Below are positions 45,121 to 54,369 of a stretch of 64,000 bases of DNA, piece by piece. Every line of letters starts with the position of its first letter. Positions within the stretch are counted from its first letter, which is position 1. Both the position numbers and the translations under genes were made by a program. The notes beneath the pieces are model-generated. The model was not told where the DNA came from. It worked only from the letters and a program-made list of their open reading frames with translations, and searched no databases. This DNA is from an uncultured Muribaculaceae bacterium (GTDB lineage: Bacteria; Bacteroidota; Bacteroidia; Bacteroidales; Muribaculaceae), in the NCBI GenBank assembly GCA_944321685.1, contig CALUMH010000002.1:95646-159645 (forward strand), written 5' to 3'.

Positions 45121-46236
45121 ATGAAAAAGTTTTTGTTATATATACCTGTTTTGGCTGCTCTCGTGAGTTGCGGCGGTGCCAAGACCACCGAGACTGCCGT
45201 CGATGTGCAACCCACTCCGGCCGAGCAGTTGCGTGTGCGCCTTGACAGCATATCGCGGCACGGTTTTGCATTCGGAATGCATGATGCCACTGCCTACGGC
45301 CACACTTGGGTGGGCCTTGAGGACAGTTGCGACGTGCGCTCGGTGTGCGGCGATTACCCCGGTGTGATGAACTGGGATTTGGGCCTGATAGAATGGAATT
45401 GCGACAAGGAGCTTGACGGCGTGCCATTTGAGACAATTCGTCGGGAAGTTGTCAAGCAAGATTTGCGTGGAGGTATCAACACGTTCAGTTGGCACGCCAG
45501 AAATCCTCTATCGAAAGGTGATTCATGGAATTGCGATGGCGACTCGGTGGTGCGCCGGTGCATCACTGTCGGTAACCCGCTTAACGACACACTGAAAGTG
45601 TGGATAGGCCGTGCGGCCGATTTCATAGGTTCGTTGCGTGATGACGAGGGGAACCGCATAGGCGTGGTGTTCCGCCCGTGGCATGAACATACCGGCAGCT
45701 GGTTCTGGTGGGGGCGCGACCATTGTTCCGTAGATGATTACAAGGCACTGTGGAAACTCACATACGACATCTTTAGAGAAAAAGGCATCGACAATGTGCT
45801 GTGGGCATATTCGCCCGATAAGGATTATGTAACCGACGTGGCAAGCTACCTTGAACGCTATCCGGGCGACAGCATCATCGACATTATGGGCGGTGACGTT
45901 TACCACTTTGACGGAGAAAAAGGGAAAGACACATATGTGGAACGGGTGCACAATGTAATAGGTTCGGCTTGCGCCGCAGCTCGTGAACATGGCAAACTTG
46001 CCGCGTTTACCGAAACCGGCAGCGAAGGCTTGCCCATGGCAGACTGGTGGACCGATGTGCTGTTGGAAACCATTGGACAATATCCCATATGCTACGTGTC
46101 GGTGTGGCGCAACGCGCACGACAATCCCAAGCATTTTTATGCTCCTTATCCTGGTCATGAGTCGGTGCCGTCGTTCATGGAGTTCTACAACGATGACCGT
46201 ACATTATTTGCACGTGATTTAAAAGAGATCAAATAA
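45121..46236 (+). CDS. Second GH26 beta-mannanase lipoprotein (mannobiohydrolase-like)
   Basis: 371 residues from the ATG at 45121; an earlier in-frame ATG overlaps the GH3 end and is less likely because the lipoprotein signal begins at MKKFLLYIPVLAALVSCGG (Cys17). GH26 catalytic residues: Glu189 in RPWHEHTGSWFWWG and Glu298 in AAFTETGSEG. The size without accessory domain and the sequence around FGMHDATAYGHTW resemble GH26 enzymes that release mannobiose from chain ends. That would feed mannobiose to the transporter and epimerase encoded downstream. Starts 1 bp after the GH3 stop. Confidence 0.93.
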   Translation: MKKFLLYIPVLAALVSCGGAKTTETAVDVQPTPAEQLRVRLDSISRHGFAFGMHDATAYGHTWVGLEDSCDVRSVCGDYPGVMNWDLGLIEWNCDKELDGVPFETIRREVVKQDLRGGINTFSWHARNPLSKGDSWNCDGDSVVRRCITVGNPLNDTLKVWIGRAADFIGSLRDDEGNRIGVVFRPWHEHTGSWFWWGRDHCSVDDYKALWKLTYDIFREKGIDNVLWAYSPDKDYVTDVASYLERYPGDSIIDIMGGDVYHFDGEKGKDTYVERVHNVIGSACAAAREHGKLAAFTETGSEGLPMADWWTDVLLETIGQYPICYVSVWRNAHDNPKHFYAPYPGHESVPSFMEFYNDDRTLFARDLKEIK

Positions 46237-46278
46237 AAATACACACACATTCAACTCATTCCAATAATAAAAAAATTA

Positions 46279-47454
46279 ATGGTTATGTCAGTTTTTGAAG
46301 AAAGAAAAAGCAAGATAGAGCGTGAATACGAGGAATTAGTGAGCCGCCCTAACGAAAAAATAGAAGACAACGGCGTTTATTGCCGTTACAAGAATCCTGT
46401 GCTTACGGCACGCATGGCACCCCCGTTTTGGCGTTACGATTACGACCCTGAAAGCAATCCGTATTTCATGGAGCGCATAGGTGTGAACGCAGTGCTTAAT
46501 TCGGGAGCCATCAAGTGGAACGGCAAATATGTGCTGGTGGCACGTGTGGAAGGAGCCGACCGCAAGTCGTTTTTTGCGGTGGCCGAAAGCCCTAACGGCA
46601 TCGACAACTTCCGTTTCCACGATCATCCCATCACCATGCCCGACACCGAAGATCCTGCCGTGAACGTTTATGATATGCGCCTCACGGCACATGAAGACGG
46701 ATGGGTTTACGGCCTGTTTTGTGTGGAACGACACGACCCGGCATATCCCAACGACCTCAGTGCGGCCACTGCGGCTTGCGGTATTGCCCGTACCAAGGAC
46801 CTTGTGAACTGGGAACGCCTTCCCGACTTGAAGAGCCGCAGCCAGCAACGCAATGTGGTGCTGCATCCTGAATTTGTCGATGGCAAATATGCCCTTTACA
46901 CACGTCCGCAAGACGGTTTCATCGATACCGGCAGCGGCGGCGGCATAGGTTGGGCATTAATCGATGATATAACCAATGCCGAGGTCAAAGAAGAAACCAT
47001 AATCGACCGCCGCTATTACCATACCATCAAGGAAGTAAAAAACGGTGAAGGTCCTCACCCCATAAAGACTCCGAAAGGGTGGTTGCACCTCGCACACGGA
47101 GTGCGCGGCTGTGCGTCGGGATTGCGATATGTGTTGTATATGTATATGACAGCCCTCGACGAGCCTTGGCGCGAGATAGCCACTCCGGGCGGTTATTTCA
47201 TGGCACCCGTAGGCGAGGAATACATGGGCGACGTGATGAACGTGCTTTTCACCAACGGTTGGATTGCCGATGAGGATGGTACTGTGTATATATACTATGC
47301 ATCGAGCGATACGCGTATGCACGTGGCAACTTCCACCATCGACCGCCTTGTGGACTATTGCATGAACACGCCGGCCGACGGACTTAGCACAGGAGAGTCG
47401 GTAAAGACACTGAACCGCCTTATCGACAAGAATTTGAAGATAATGGGACATTAA
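46279..47454 (+). CDS. GH130 4-O-beta-D-mannosyl-D-glucose phosphorylase
   Basis: 391 residues without signal peptide (cytoplasm). Phosphorolyses Man-beta-1,4-Glc to alpha-mannose-1-phosphate and glucose. Catalytic Asp132 in [13 protein letters not shown], in the equivalent place to the known general acid of the Bacteroides enzyme; five-bladed propeller motifs such as [19 protein letters not shown] and [16 protein letters not shown]. Length equals that of characterised GH130_1 members. With the adjacent epimerase and ManA it forms the mannobiose catabolic route. Start at 46279 or 46285. Confidence 0.95.
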   Translation: MVMSVFEERKSKIEREYEELVSRPNEKIEDNGVYCRYKNPVLTARMAPPFWRYDYDPESNPYFMERIGVNAVLNSGAIKWNGKYVLVARVEGADRKSFFAVAESPNGIDNFRFHDHPITMPDTEDPAVNVYDMRLTAHEDGWVYGLFCVERHDPAYPNDLSAATAACGIARTKDLVNWERLPDLKSRSQQRNVVLHPEFVDGKYALYTRPQDGFIDTGSGGGIGWALIDDITNAEVKEETIIDRRYYHTIKEVKNGEGPHPIKTPKGWLHLAHGVRGCASGLRYVLYMYMTALDEPWREIATPGGYFMAPVGEEYMGDVMNVLFTNGWIADEDGTVYIYYASSDTRMHVATSTIDRLVDYCMNTPADGLSTGESVKTLNRLIDKNLKIMGH

Positions 47455-47467
47455 TCCCACAATGCAC

Positions 47468-47498
47468 GTAGAGACGTGGCACGGCCCCACGTCTCTAC
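47468..47498. repeat. REP-like palindrome copy 2
   Basis: GTAGAGACGTGG (47468-47479) and CCACGTCTCTAC (47487-47498) with a 7-base loop, between the GH130 and transporter genes; followed by ATTTTATTT, so it could also terminate or process the transcript. It shares the outer GTAGAGACG with the other copies while the centre differs. Confidence 0.8.
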
Positions 47499-47532
47499 AT
47501 TTTATTTACATAAACCTGCTGATACAATATAA

Positions 47533-48951
47533 ATGATACCATTAAAAGAGAAAATAGGATATGGATTTGGCGACATGGCATCTTCGATGTTTTGGAAGAT
47601 ACTGTCGTACTATCTGCCATTTTTTTATTCCAACATATTTGGACTGGAATTTAACGATGCGGCGATGCTGTTCCTTGTGACACGCATTTGGGATGCCGTG
47701 TCCGACCCTGTGATGGGCACCATTGCCGACCGCACCAAGACGCGTTGGGGCAAATATCGTCCTTACCTGTTGTGGGTGGCAGCACCGTTTGCCATTTGCG
47801 GAGTCCTTGTGTTTACCACTCCCGGATGGGAATATGGCGCAAAACTGTTTTGGGCATATTTCACCTACATACTCATGATGACTGTTTACACAGGTATCAA
47901 TGTGCCATATGGGGCAATGCTTGGTGTTATTACTGATGACTCCAACCAAAAGACGGTGCTGTCGTCATACCGTATGTTTTTTGCCTATGGCGGCAGTTTC
48001 ATTGCCCTTGCTTCGTGGGAACCGTTGTCAAATTTCTTCAGCACCTCGGTTTTCGGTACCTCGGCGACTCCCGATGCCGCAGCAGGCAGCCAGTGGGCCA
48101 TGATATGTATTGCCTCGGTGTGCTTTTTGCTGTTCTTGTGTTGCTTTGCCCTTACCAAGGAGCGAATAAAAAGCGTTTCGACCGTATCGGTCGGCAGCGA
48201 CTTGAAAGCTTTGCTTGCCAATTCCCCGTGGTGGCTGATGATAGGCGCGGCACTCTGTACCAATTTGTTTAATACCGTGCGCGGTTCCACTGTGGCTTAT
48301 TTCTTTGCCGATGTGGTTGCTCCCGGTGGCGAAGAGGTGAATTTGTTGCTATTCGGAATGCAGATTTTGTTTTACTCTGGATTGTTCCTGAGTGTGGGCG
48401 AGGTGGCCAATATGTTAGGCGTGTCGCTTACCGTATCCATCACCAAGGTGCTGGGCAAGAAGGGCACATTTATTTGGACCAATTTTGCACTTGTGGTGCT
48501 GAGCATAGCATTCTTTTTTGTTCCGGTGACCCAAACCGGATTTTGGCTAATGTTGCTGTTGCAGATTATAATATCGATATGCACGGGTATAATTTCACCG
48601 TTGATATGGAGTATGTATGCCGATGTGTCGGACTATGCTGAGCTTAAATATAATACTGCATCGACGGGCTTGATTTTCTCGTCATCGTCGATGGCGCAGA
48701 AGTTTGGCAGCGCATTTGGCGGTGCGGCGGTGATGTGGATATTGGGAATGTTTGGTTACGTCACCAACCTTGCCCCCGGGCAGGTGCAGCCGGCCGAGGC
48801 TGTGTCGTGCCTGTGGTGGCTTATGAGCTGGATACCGGCGATAGTGGCGGGCATAGCCATAATTGTAGCCGTATTTTATCCGTTAAATACACGACGCATG
48901 GCGCAAATAGAGCAGCAATTGAAGCAAATACGCGCCAAGAGCATGGAATAA
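47533..48951 (+). CDS. GPH-family (MelB-like) sugar:cation symporter
   Basis: 472 residues with about 12 membrane helices. Start KEKIGYGFGDMASSMFWKI and the loop DPVMGTIADRTKTRWGKYRP are hallmarks of the glycoside-pentoside-hexuronide:cation symporter family. In the inner membrane it should carry mannobiose or mannosylglucose from periplasm to cytoplasm. Placed between the phosphorylase and the epimerase genes. The substrate is inferred from context. Confidence 0.92.
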   Translation: MIPLKEKIGYGFGDMASSMFWKILSYYLPFFYSNIFGLEFNDAAMLFLVTRIWDAVSDPVMGTIADRTKTRWGKYRPYLLWVAAPFAICGVLVFTTPGWEYGAKLFWAYFTYILMMTVYTGINVPYGAMLGVITDDSNQKTVLSSYRMFFAYGGSFIALASWEPLSNFFSTSVFGTSATPDAAAGSQWAMICIASVCFLLFLCCFALTKERIKSVSTVSVGSDLKALLANSPWWLMIGAALCTNLFNTVRGSTVAYFFADVVAPGGEEVNLLLFGMQILFYSGLFLSVGEVANMLGVSLTVSITKVLGKKGTFIWTNFALVVLSIAFFFVPVTQTGFWLMLLLQIIISICTGIISPLIWSMYADVSDYAELKYNTASTGLIFSSSSMAQKFGSAFGGAAVMWILGMFGYVTNLAPGQVQPAEAVSCLWWLMSWIPAIVAGIAIIVAVFYPLNTRRMAQIEQQLKQIRAKSME

Positions 48952-48985
48952 TGTTATAATTTTGCAAAACACATTTAGTGAAACG

Positions 48986-50185
48986 ATGGAAGCAATTAAT
49001 GTTGACATAGAGCATTTCAGAGCCGAATTGCTCGACAACGTTGAAAACAACATATTGAATTACTGGATTGGCAAAATGGTGGATCCTCGTGGCGGTTTTT
49101 ATGGCCGCCGTGACGGATATGACCGCCTTGATGCCGATGCACCCAAAGGGGCAATCCTCAACGGGCGCATCTTGTGGTCGTTTGCGGCTGCTTACCGTGT
49201 GACGCGGAAGCCCGAGTACCTTGAAATGGCACAACGTGCCAAGCGGTATATAATCGACAATTTTTATGACGGTGAGTATGGCGGTATATACTGGTCGCTC
49301 AATGCCGACGGCACTCCGCTCGACACCAAGAAACAGTTTTATGCCATTGGGTTTGTTATTTACGGGCTTAGCGAGTTGGTTCGTGCCTGCGGTGACGAAG
49401 AAGCTCTTGATTATGCCAAGCGGCTTTTCCATGACATAGAGCAGCATAGCCGCGACCGTGAGCGCGGCGGTTACATAGAGGCTTGCACACGCGAGTGGGG
49501 CGAGATTGCCGATATGCGCCTGAGCGACAAGGACGAGAACGAGAAAAAGACGATGAACACGCACTTGCACATCATTGAGCCATATACTAACCTTTACCGC
49601 GTGTGGCCCGATGCCGAGTTGCGTGAGGCGATAGTTGACTTGTTGCACATCTTCTTCGACGTGATGGAAGATGGCGATAACCACCACCTGGGTTTGTTTT
49701 TCGATGAAAACTGGGTGCGTCACGACTATGAACAATCGTTCGGCCACGACATCGAGGCATCGTGGCTTTTGCTCGAAGCCACACAAGCACTTGGCGACAA
49801 CGACTTGATAGCAAAAGCCCTGTCGCACACTTGGAACATTGCCGAAGCGGCCTTGCAGGGCAGATGCCACGATGGGTCGATGGTGTATGAACGCCATGGC
49901 AACGGCTCATATGACAATGACAAGCATTGGTGGGTTCAGGCCGAACAGGTAGTAGGGCTTGCCTACCTGTATAAATTCCACGGTTACGACAAGGCACTCG
50001 GAATGGCAGTGGAAACGTGGGAGTACATTAAGGGCAACCTTGTTGACCGTGAAGGCGGCGAATGGTATTGGAGCCGAAAGGCCGACGGAAGCATCAACCG
50101 CGACGATGACAAAGCCGGTTTTTGGAAATGCCCCTATCACAACAGCCGTATGTGCTTGGAAACTTATGCAGTTTTAGGAGAATAA
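48986..50185 (+). CDS. Cellobiose/mannobiose 2-epimerase (AGE family)
   Basis: 399 residues from the ATG at 48986; a TTG at 48962 would add eight residues. Cytoplasmic (alpha/alpha)6-barrel enzyme. Motifs: GGFYGRRDGYDR, MNTHLHIIEPYTNLYRVW, His254 in SFGHDIEASWLL and His314 in DKHWWVQAE, the pattern of cellobiose 2-epimerases. In a mannan locus it converts beta-1,4-mannobiose to mannosyl-glucose, the substrate of the GH130 enzyme two genes upstream. Confidence 0.93.
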   Translation: MEAINVDIEHFRAELLDNVENNILNYWIGKMVDPRGGFYGRRDGYDRLDADAPKGAILNGRILWSFAAAYRVTRKPEYLEMAQRAKRYIIDNFYDGEYGGIYWSLNADGTPLDTKKQFYAIGFVIYGLSELVRACGDEEALDYAKRLFHDIEQHSRDRERGGYIEACTREWGEIADMRLSDKDENEKKTMNTHLHIIEPYTNLYRVWPDAELREAIVDLLHIFFDVMEDGDNHHLGLFFDENWVRHDYEQSFGHDIEASWLLLEATQALGDNDLIAKALSHTWNIAEAALQGRCHDGSMVYERHGNGSYDNDKHWWVQAEQVVGLAYLYKFHGYDKALGMAVETWEYIKGNLVDREGGEWYWSRKADGSINRDDDKAGFWKCPYHNSRMCLETYAVLGE

Positions 50186-50190
50186 AATAT

Positions 50191-51171
50191 ATGGACAGGA
50201 CGCAGAATATCAAACCGTTTAAATTTGTTCCATACCTGAAGTCGGTGCTTTGGGGAGGGGAACGCATAGCCCCTTATAAGGGGATTGTTACCGACAAGCA
50301 TCAAATAGGTGAAAGTTGGGAAGTGTCGGGAGTGGAAGGTCACGAATCGGTGGTTGCCGAAGGTGATGACCGCGGTGCTACGTTGCCCGAATTGATACGG
50401 AAGTATCGCGGCAATCTTGTGGGAGATGCGGTGTATGAACGTTTTGGCGACAAGTTCCCGTTGCTCGTGAAAATTATAGATGCAAAGCGCGACCTTTCGC
50501 TTCAAGTGCATCCCGACGACGAACTTGCCCGTCGCCGCCACAACAGTTTCGGCAAGACCGAGATGTGGTATATAATCGATGCCGAAGAAGGAGCTCCCAT
50601 TTATGCTGGACTTTCCAAGGAGATTACCCCCGAGGATTATGAGCGCATGGTGGCCGACAATACAATTATGGAAGCAGTTGCCAGGCATGATTCGCACCCC
50701 GGAGACCTGTTTTTCCTGCCTGCCGGGCGTATTCATGCCATAGGGGCGGGAAACCTGCTTGCTGAAATACAGCAAACGTCGGACATAACTTATCGGGTTT
50801 ATGACTTCGGACGTCTTGATGCCGATGGCAAGCCTCGCGAATTACACACCGAACTTGCCAAAGACGCAATCGATTATCGGGTGTATGACAATTACAAATC
50901 GAGCTATAAGCACATCGATGAAGGTGAAGTGGAACTTGTGAAATGCAATTACTTCGATGTGCGCAAAATCAATGTCACTTGTGCCTGCGACATCGATTCG
51001 AGTCGGTGCGACTCGTTCCGCATAATTATGTGCCTTGAAGGTGCCGTGGAAATCGTGGACAATTTCTCGAATGTGACCGAAATGCACCGTGGCGAAACAA
51101 TACTTGTGCCTGCGGCTACTTCATCGCTGCGCATAACGGGGAACGCCACGCTGCTCACCGCTACCGTGTGA
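50191..51171 (+). CDS. manA: Mannose-6-phosphate isomerase (type I)
   Basis: 326 residues from the ATG at 50191, with AGGAGAA about 10 bases upstream; a longer frame overlapping the epimerase gene is not used. Zinc enzyme interconverting mannose-6-phosphate and fructose-6-phosphate. Metal-binding region: LSLQVHPDDE, GKTEMWYI and GRIHAIGAG; the start FVPYLKSVLWGGERI is conserved. Because GH130 yields mannose-1-phosphate, a phosphomannomutase elsewhere must link it to ManA. Last gene of the PUL. Confidence 0.95.
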   Translation: MDRTQNIKPFKFVPYLKSVLWGGERIAPYKGIVTDKHQIGESWEVSGVEGHESVVAEGDDRGATLPELIRKYRGNLVGDAVYERFGDKFPLLVKIIDAKRDLSLQVHPDDELARRRHNSFGKTEMWYIIDAEEGAPIYAGLSKEITPEDYERMVADNTIMEAVARHDSHPGDLFFLPAGRIHAIGAGNLLAEIQQTSDITYRVYDFGRLDADGKPRELHTELAKDAIDYRVYDNYKSSYKHIDEGEVELVKCNYFDVRKINVTCACDIDSSRCDSFRIIMCLEGAVEIVDNFSNVTEMHRGETILVPAATSSLRITGNATLLTATV

Positions 51172-51184
51172 GCATCATTGTTAT

Positions 51185-51250
51185 TGTAGAGACGGTGTAT
51201 CAAAATGCGTTTTTAGCTCCCATAGAGACGCGATTAATCGCGTCTCTACA
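51185..51250. repeat. REP-like palindrome copy 3, with a degenerate half-element in front
   Basis: TAGAGACGCGATT (51223-51235) and its reverse complement (51236-51248) form a 26-bp perfect palindrome nearly identical to copy 1. In front, TTGTAGAGACGGTGTA (51185-51200) matches one arm only, suggesting a second decayed element. The site follows manA and may end the PUL transcript. Confidence 0.78.
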
Positions 51251-51382
51251 ACTGTTTTGTATAGTATATTGAAAATCAATCATTTTTGCCGTCGAGACGA
51301 ATTATGATACACTCCACAATAACAATATTGAAATTTCTGCATCGACACCTTGTTAAATTTGGCAGATCTTATTTTGATTGGT

Positions 51383-53542
51383 TTACATCAGGCCGCGGTC
51401 TTTTTGCTGTTGTTCCCGGGTGACGTTGAAATTGTCGCGCAGGGCATTTGGGCGGAACTTGCCGGTGCTGAAACGGAATTGCAGGCGCAGCAGTATCATG
51501 TTGTCGTAGGTTTTGAGGTTGAGCGACTGCACCGAGTGGTAGAACGGCGTTTCCACGCAGCTGCGCTGCCGGGTGCGTATGCCAAGGTGCAACGGCGGTA
51601 CATATATTAAGGAAGCAACGAGGCGGTTTTTGAAAAATGCCTTTTGGGCGACAACCTGCCACATATCCTGCCCGTAGTCGCTCCATCCTTGCAGCCCCGG
51701 GGTGCGTTCCATCCCTCGTGAATATATTGCTGAGAACTGCATCTGCCATGGTGACAGCCAGTAATCGAGTTGGCTGTTCATGCAAAAGTTTGTATTGTCG
51801 TGGGATATGCCGCCGAGCCTTATTTTGTAGTACCCCAATTGCAAAGTATTGCTCCAGTTGACGTTTTCCGAGATACGCCAATCATATCCGGCCATGGCTG
51901 TGAAACTGTGGTAACGGGCGTTGGTGAATGTTGACATGAAAGTCTTGTCGCCAAGCGGGGCATACCATTCCGAAATGAAGTCGCGAGTGGTGCTGTATTG
52001 CACCTGAGCATAGAACTTGTCAACACTGGCGGAAAGCGATACTGAGTGCGTGCGGGCCGGGGCGAGCAGCGGGTTGCCGGTGAATCGCATAAGGCTGTCG
52101 ATGTCATAGCCAGCCGTCGAGAGCTGGTATTGCATGGGATATTCCATTTGCGCTTTGTAGTCGGCTGTAAGCCGCACTTTCTGCGTGGGCATATAGGTCA
52201 ACGACACCTGCGGCAGCCAGTTCCAGTACCCCTTGTCGATGCCTTCAAGGCCGGTGCGGCGAATGTATTCCACGCCGCTGCCCACGTGCAACAGCAGCTT
52301 CTGGCTCGGCATGTAGTCGTAATACACGTATGCGTTGTGCCGGCCGTCGGTGCTTTGCGACAGCAGCCGGTCGTCGGCCTTCAGCCGCGAGTCATACCTG
52401 TTCCATGTGCCGAGGTATCCCACGTTGAGCCACATATTGTCATTGATGGCGTATGTGAGGTCGAAGTTGCCGCTAAGGTAGTCGCGAGTGTTGCGGTATA
52501 GGTTTTCGCTCGCATAGCCGCCAAGCAGCGTGTAGCTGTTAAGAGCATCGGCATCAAGGCGGCTGTAGCCAATCGAGGCATACACGTTCCATTTTTCACA
52601 TAGTTTGCCGCGGTAAATCATCGCACCGGTAATGTTATCAGACTTTTGGTCGTTCTCAGATGCCTCGCTGCTGATTTGCTCGATGCCGTCGGCATCGGTT
52701 GCGTGTATGCGGTTCTCGACTGTGCGACCGAAGTCGAGGTTTTCATAGTTCGCCCGAAACGACAGAGTTTGCTCCGGCTTTATATGCCAGTCAAGCCCGG
52801 CAAAAGCCGCATGGGTGCGGTTGCGGTTGTGGTCGTTGGGATTTTTCTCGGTGTATTCGTCGGTGAGTATGTCGGCGATGCCGGTATATGACTTGCTGTA
52901 AGATAGCGGATAGTTCCAGTTGATTTCCCCGAACACATAACCCACATTGAAGTCCACCTTGTCGCCCGAATACATATACATTGCCTGCGGCTGCTCGTTG
53001 GCCACCACGTCATCGCCGTTGTTGTCGCCTGCCGACACCATCATAAAATTGCCCACATATATTTCATGCCCTCGGTATTCGGGCTTCAGCTTTATGTCTA
53101 TCACATAGCGGTAGCCTGCCGCGGAGTATCTTGCCTGTGGGACGTATGTCACCTCCACCTTGTCGATGCGGTCGGGGGAGAGTGCCTTTAGGTAGCCGTC
53201 GGGCATCTGGTTCCCGTTGACCTGTATCAGTACCTTTGCATCGTTTCGCACGGTTATCGAGTTGTTGACGAAGTTATAGTCCACCCCAGGCAGCCGCCCG
53301 AGCATTTGCAAGGTGCCGTCCACGCCGCGCCGCATCTCCTCGGTCACTTTATAAGTGTCGCCCTTGGCAGAATGTTCCACAAGTGCTTCTTCAACTACAA
53401 GTTCGTCAAGTTTCACATTGCGCATGGGCACAGAGTCTTGCCTCACAGTGGCAGTGTCGCCGGGCAGTGGTGCAGTCTCTTGAGCCATAATGGCCGATGT
53501 TGCCGAAAACATCATTACTAATGCCAATCCGAAAGTTTCCAT
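51383..53542 (-). CDS. TonB-dependent receptor-like outer-membrane beta-barrel protein
   Basis: 719 residues. Signal peptide LALVMMFSATSAIMAQ; a short segment VKLDELVVEEALVEHSAKGD leads to a plug domain (GRLPGVDYNFVNNSITV, SPDRIDKVEVTYVP), then a barrel rich in alternating aromatic residues and Asn (YVGNFMMVSAGD, LLHVGSGVEYIRR, LPQVSLTYMPTQKVRL). This plug/barrel style is that of the outer-membrane barrel family with OMP_b-brl_3-like C-terminus, common in Bacteroidota. The usual N-terminal carboxypeptidase-like domain is missing. Orientation opposite to the PUL; no link to mannan is evident. Ligand unknown. Confidence 0.87.
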   Translation of the reverse strand: METFGLALVMMFSATSAIMAQETAPLPGDTATVRQDSVPMRNVKLDELVVEEALVEHSAKGDTYKVTEEMRRGVDGTLQMLGRLPGVDYNFVNNSITVRNDAKVLIQVNGNQMPDGYLKALSPDRIDKVEVTYVPQARYSAAGYRYVIDIKLKPEYRGHEIYVGNFMMVSAGDNNGDDVVANEQPQAMYMYSGDKVDFNVGYVFGEINWNYPLSYSKSYTGIADILTDEYTEKNPNDHNRNRTHAAFAGLDWHIKPEQTLSFRANYENLDFGRTVENRIHATDADGIEQISSEASENDQKSDNITGAMIYRGKLCEKWNVYASIGYSRLDADALNSYTLLGGYASENLYRNTRDYLSGNFDLTYAINDNMWLNVGYLGTWNRYDSRLKADDRLLSQSTDGRHNAYVYYDYMPSQKLLLHVGSGVEYIRRTGLEGIDKGYWNWLPQVSLTYMPTQKVRLTADYKAQMEYPMQYQLSTAGYDIDSLMRFTGNPLLAPARTHSVSLSASVDKFYAQVQYSTTRDFISEWYAPLGDKTFMSTFTNARYHSFTAMAGYDWRISENVNWSNTLQLGYYKIRLGGISHDNTNFCMNSQLDYWLSPWQMQFSAIYSRGMERTPGLQGWSDYGQDMWQVVAQKAFFKNRLVASLIYVPPLHLGIRTRQRSCVETPFYHSVQSLNLKTYDNMILLRLQFRFSTGKFRPNALRDNFNVTREQQQKDRGLM

Positions 53543-53752
53543 AACTTAGAGTTTGTTTTATAGTAACCTATGTGAAATAATATTTTTTAAAAGTAGTCAA
53601 TGATTTGGGATTATCAAAAATTGTCGTTAAAAAGATGTAAAAATCAATATTGTCTTAAAGATATTTTAATAAAACAGAAATTTGGAGCACCACAGGGTGT
53701 TGCAGAGTTGAATACCGATAAATCCTTCGCATCAGGAAATCATAAACAACCA

Positions 53753-53966
53753 CTTGTTTACCTTGTGGCGGCAAAGCTGCCAAACTATGTGGCAACCGAC
53801 GGCGCAGCGACCACTACGTGGTTGCAAGCCGTCGGCAGGCCTAAGGTATGTCTCATTGACCTCTTTGAGGCCGTCTCTTAAATGATTATCCTGTTCCGAC
53901 GGCAAGGCTGCGCCTCACACGTCGGTTACCACAAATTTGGACGGCTTTGCCGCCCAACAAATCAAG
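53753..53966. repeat. 214-bp imperfect inverted repeat, possible MITE-like or structured element
   Basis: The left arm from 53753 (CTTGTTTACC..GGCGGCAAAGC..CAACCGACGG) matches the reverse complement of the right end (to 53966; ..GGCTTTGCCGCC..CAAG) over about 48 positions. Closer in, GCCGTCGG (53828-53835) pairs with CCGACGGC (53896-53903). The left arm holds an extra small hairpin (ACCACTACGTGGT). No transposase or coding content; target-site duplications were not evident. Confidence 0.55.
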
Positions 53967-54192
53967 TTAAATATACATGCTTTCTGCATAAAACAATTGT
54001 ACTATTTAGGACAATATTGAGTAAAGATAGAATTATTTTACAAGGTCGCTCGGCAGCATGATTGTATCGCTTGTCATTGTTCATGAAATTTTTATTATGT
54101 ATTTTATATGTTTTTGTCGCCCCTCCGATAGCGCGGTGAAATGTTTTAAAATGAAGAAGTGATATAATTATTGTGAAAGATTGTGATAATTA

Positions 54193-54223
54193 TTTGGATT
54201 TGTGTTTTAAATTGTTATATTTG
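54193..54223 (+). promoter_or_regulatory. Canonical Bacteroidota promoter before the small membrane protein gene
   Basis: TTTG at 54193-54196, 19-bp spacer, TATATTTG at 54216-54223: an exact match to the -33/-7 consensus. Start of transcription is expected near 54230, leaving about 140 nt before the ATG at 54370. Confidence 0.72.
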
Positions 54224-54245
54224 CAAGGTATTTCGCTCCAATAGT

Positions 54246-54351
54246 ATGAATAACGTAAATTTCTGATTTTTTTACTTGAGATGAGTAACGGCATGTATTG
54301 CCGTTAAAAGTTATTTGTTTTGATTGTACCATGAGCGGACGTTTTTCTTAA
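54246..54351 (+). promoter_or_regulatory. Leader with hairpin and three mini-ORFs
   Basis: The leader holds a 7-bp hairpin AACGGCA / TGCCGTT (54287-54293 / 54299-54305) and three very short frames starting with ATG at 54246 (6 codons), 54281 (8 codons) and 54331 (6 codons). It could be translational control or chance in AT-rich DNA. Confidence 0.35.
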
Positions 54352-54369
54352 TGTTAAAACTGTTTTGTT

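Larger units (their letters stand above)
53543..54369. other. Gene-poor stretch with a large inverted repeat and a leader region
   Basis: About 830 bp without a supported gene except the small membrane protein that follows. Frames here, including a 93-codon one at 53600-53881, overlap the inverted repeat and have no protein-like features. Contents: the 214-bp inverted repeat at 53753-53966, an AT-rich segment to 54190, a canonical promoter at 54193-54223 and a 140-nt leader. Confidence 0.6.

Noticed and set aside
48956..48963. A -7-like TAATTTTG just after the GPH transporter gene as an internal promoter
   Set aside because: No -33 box at the proper distance and AT-rich context; not enough support.
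53600..53881. A 93-codon plus-strand frame
   Set aside because: It overlaps the left arm of the inverted repeat, has no initiation signal and no protein-like pattern.
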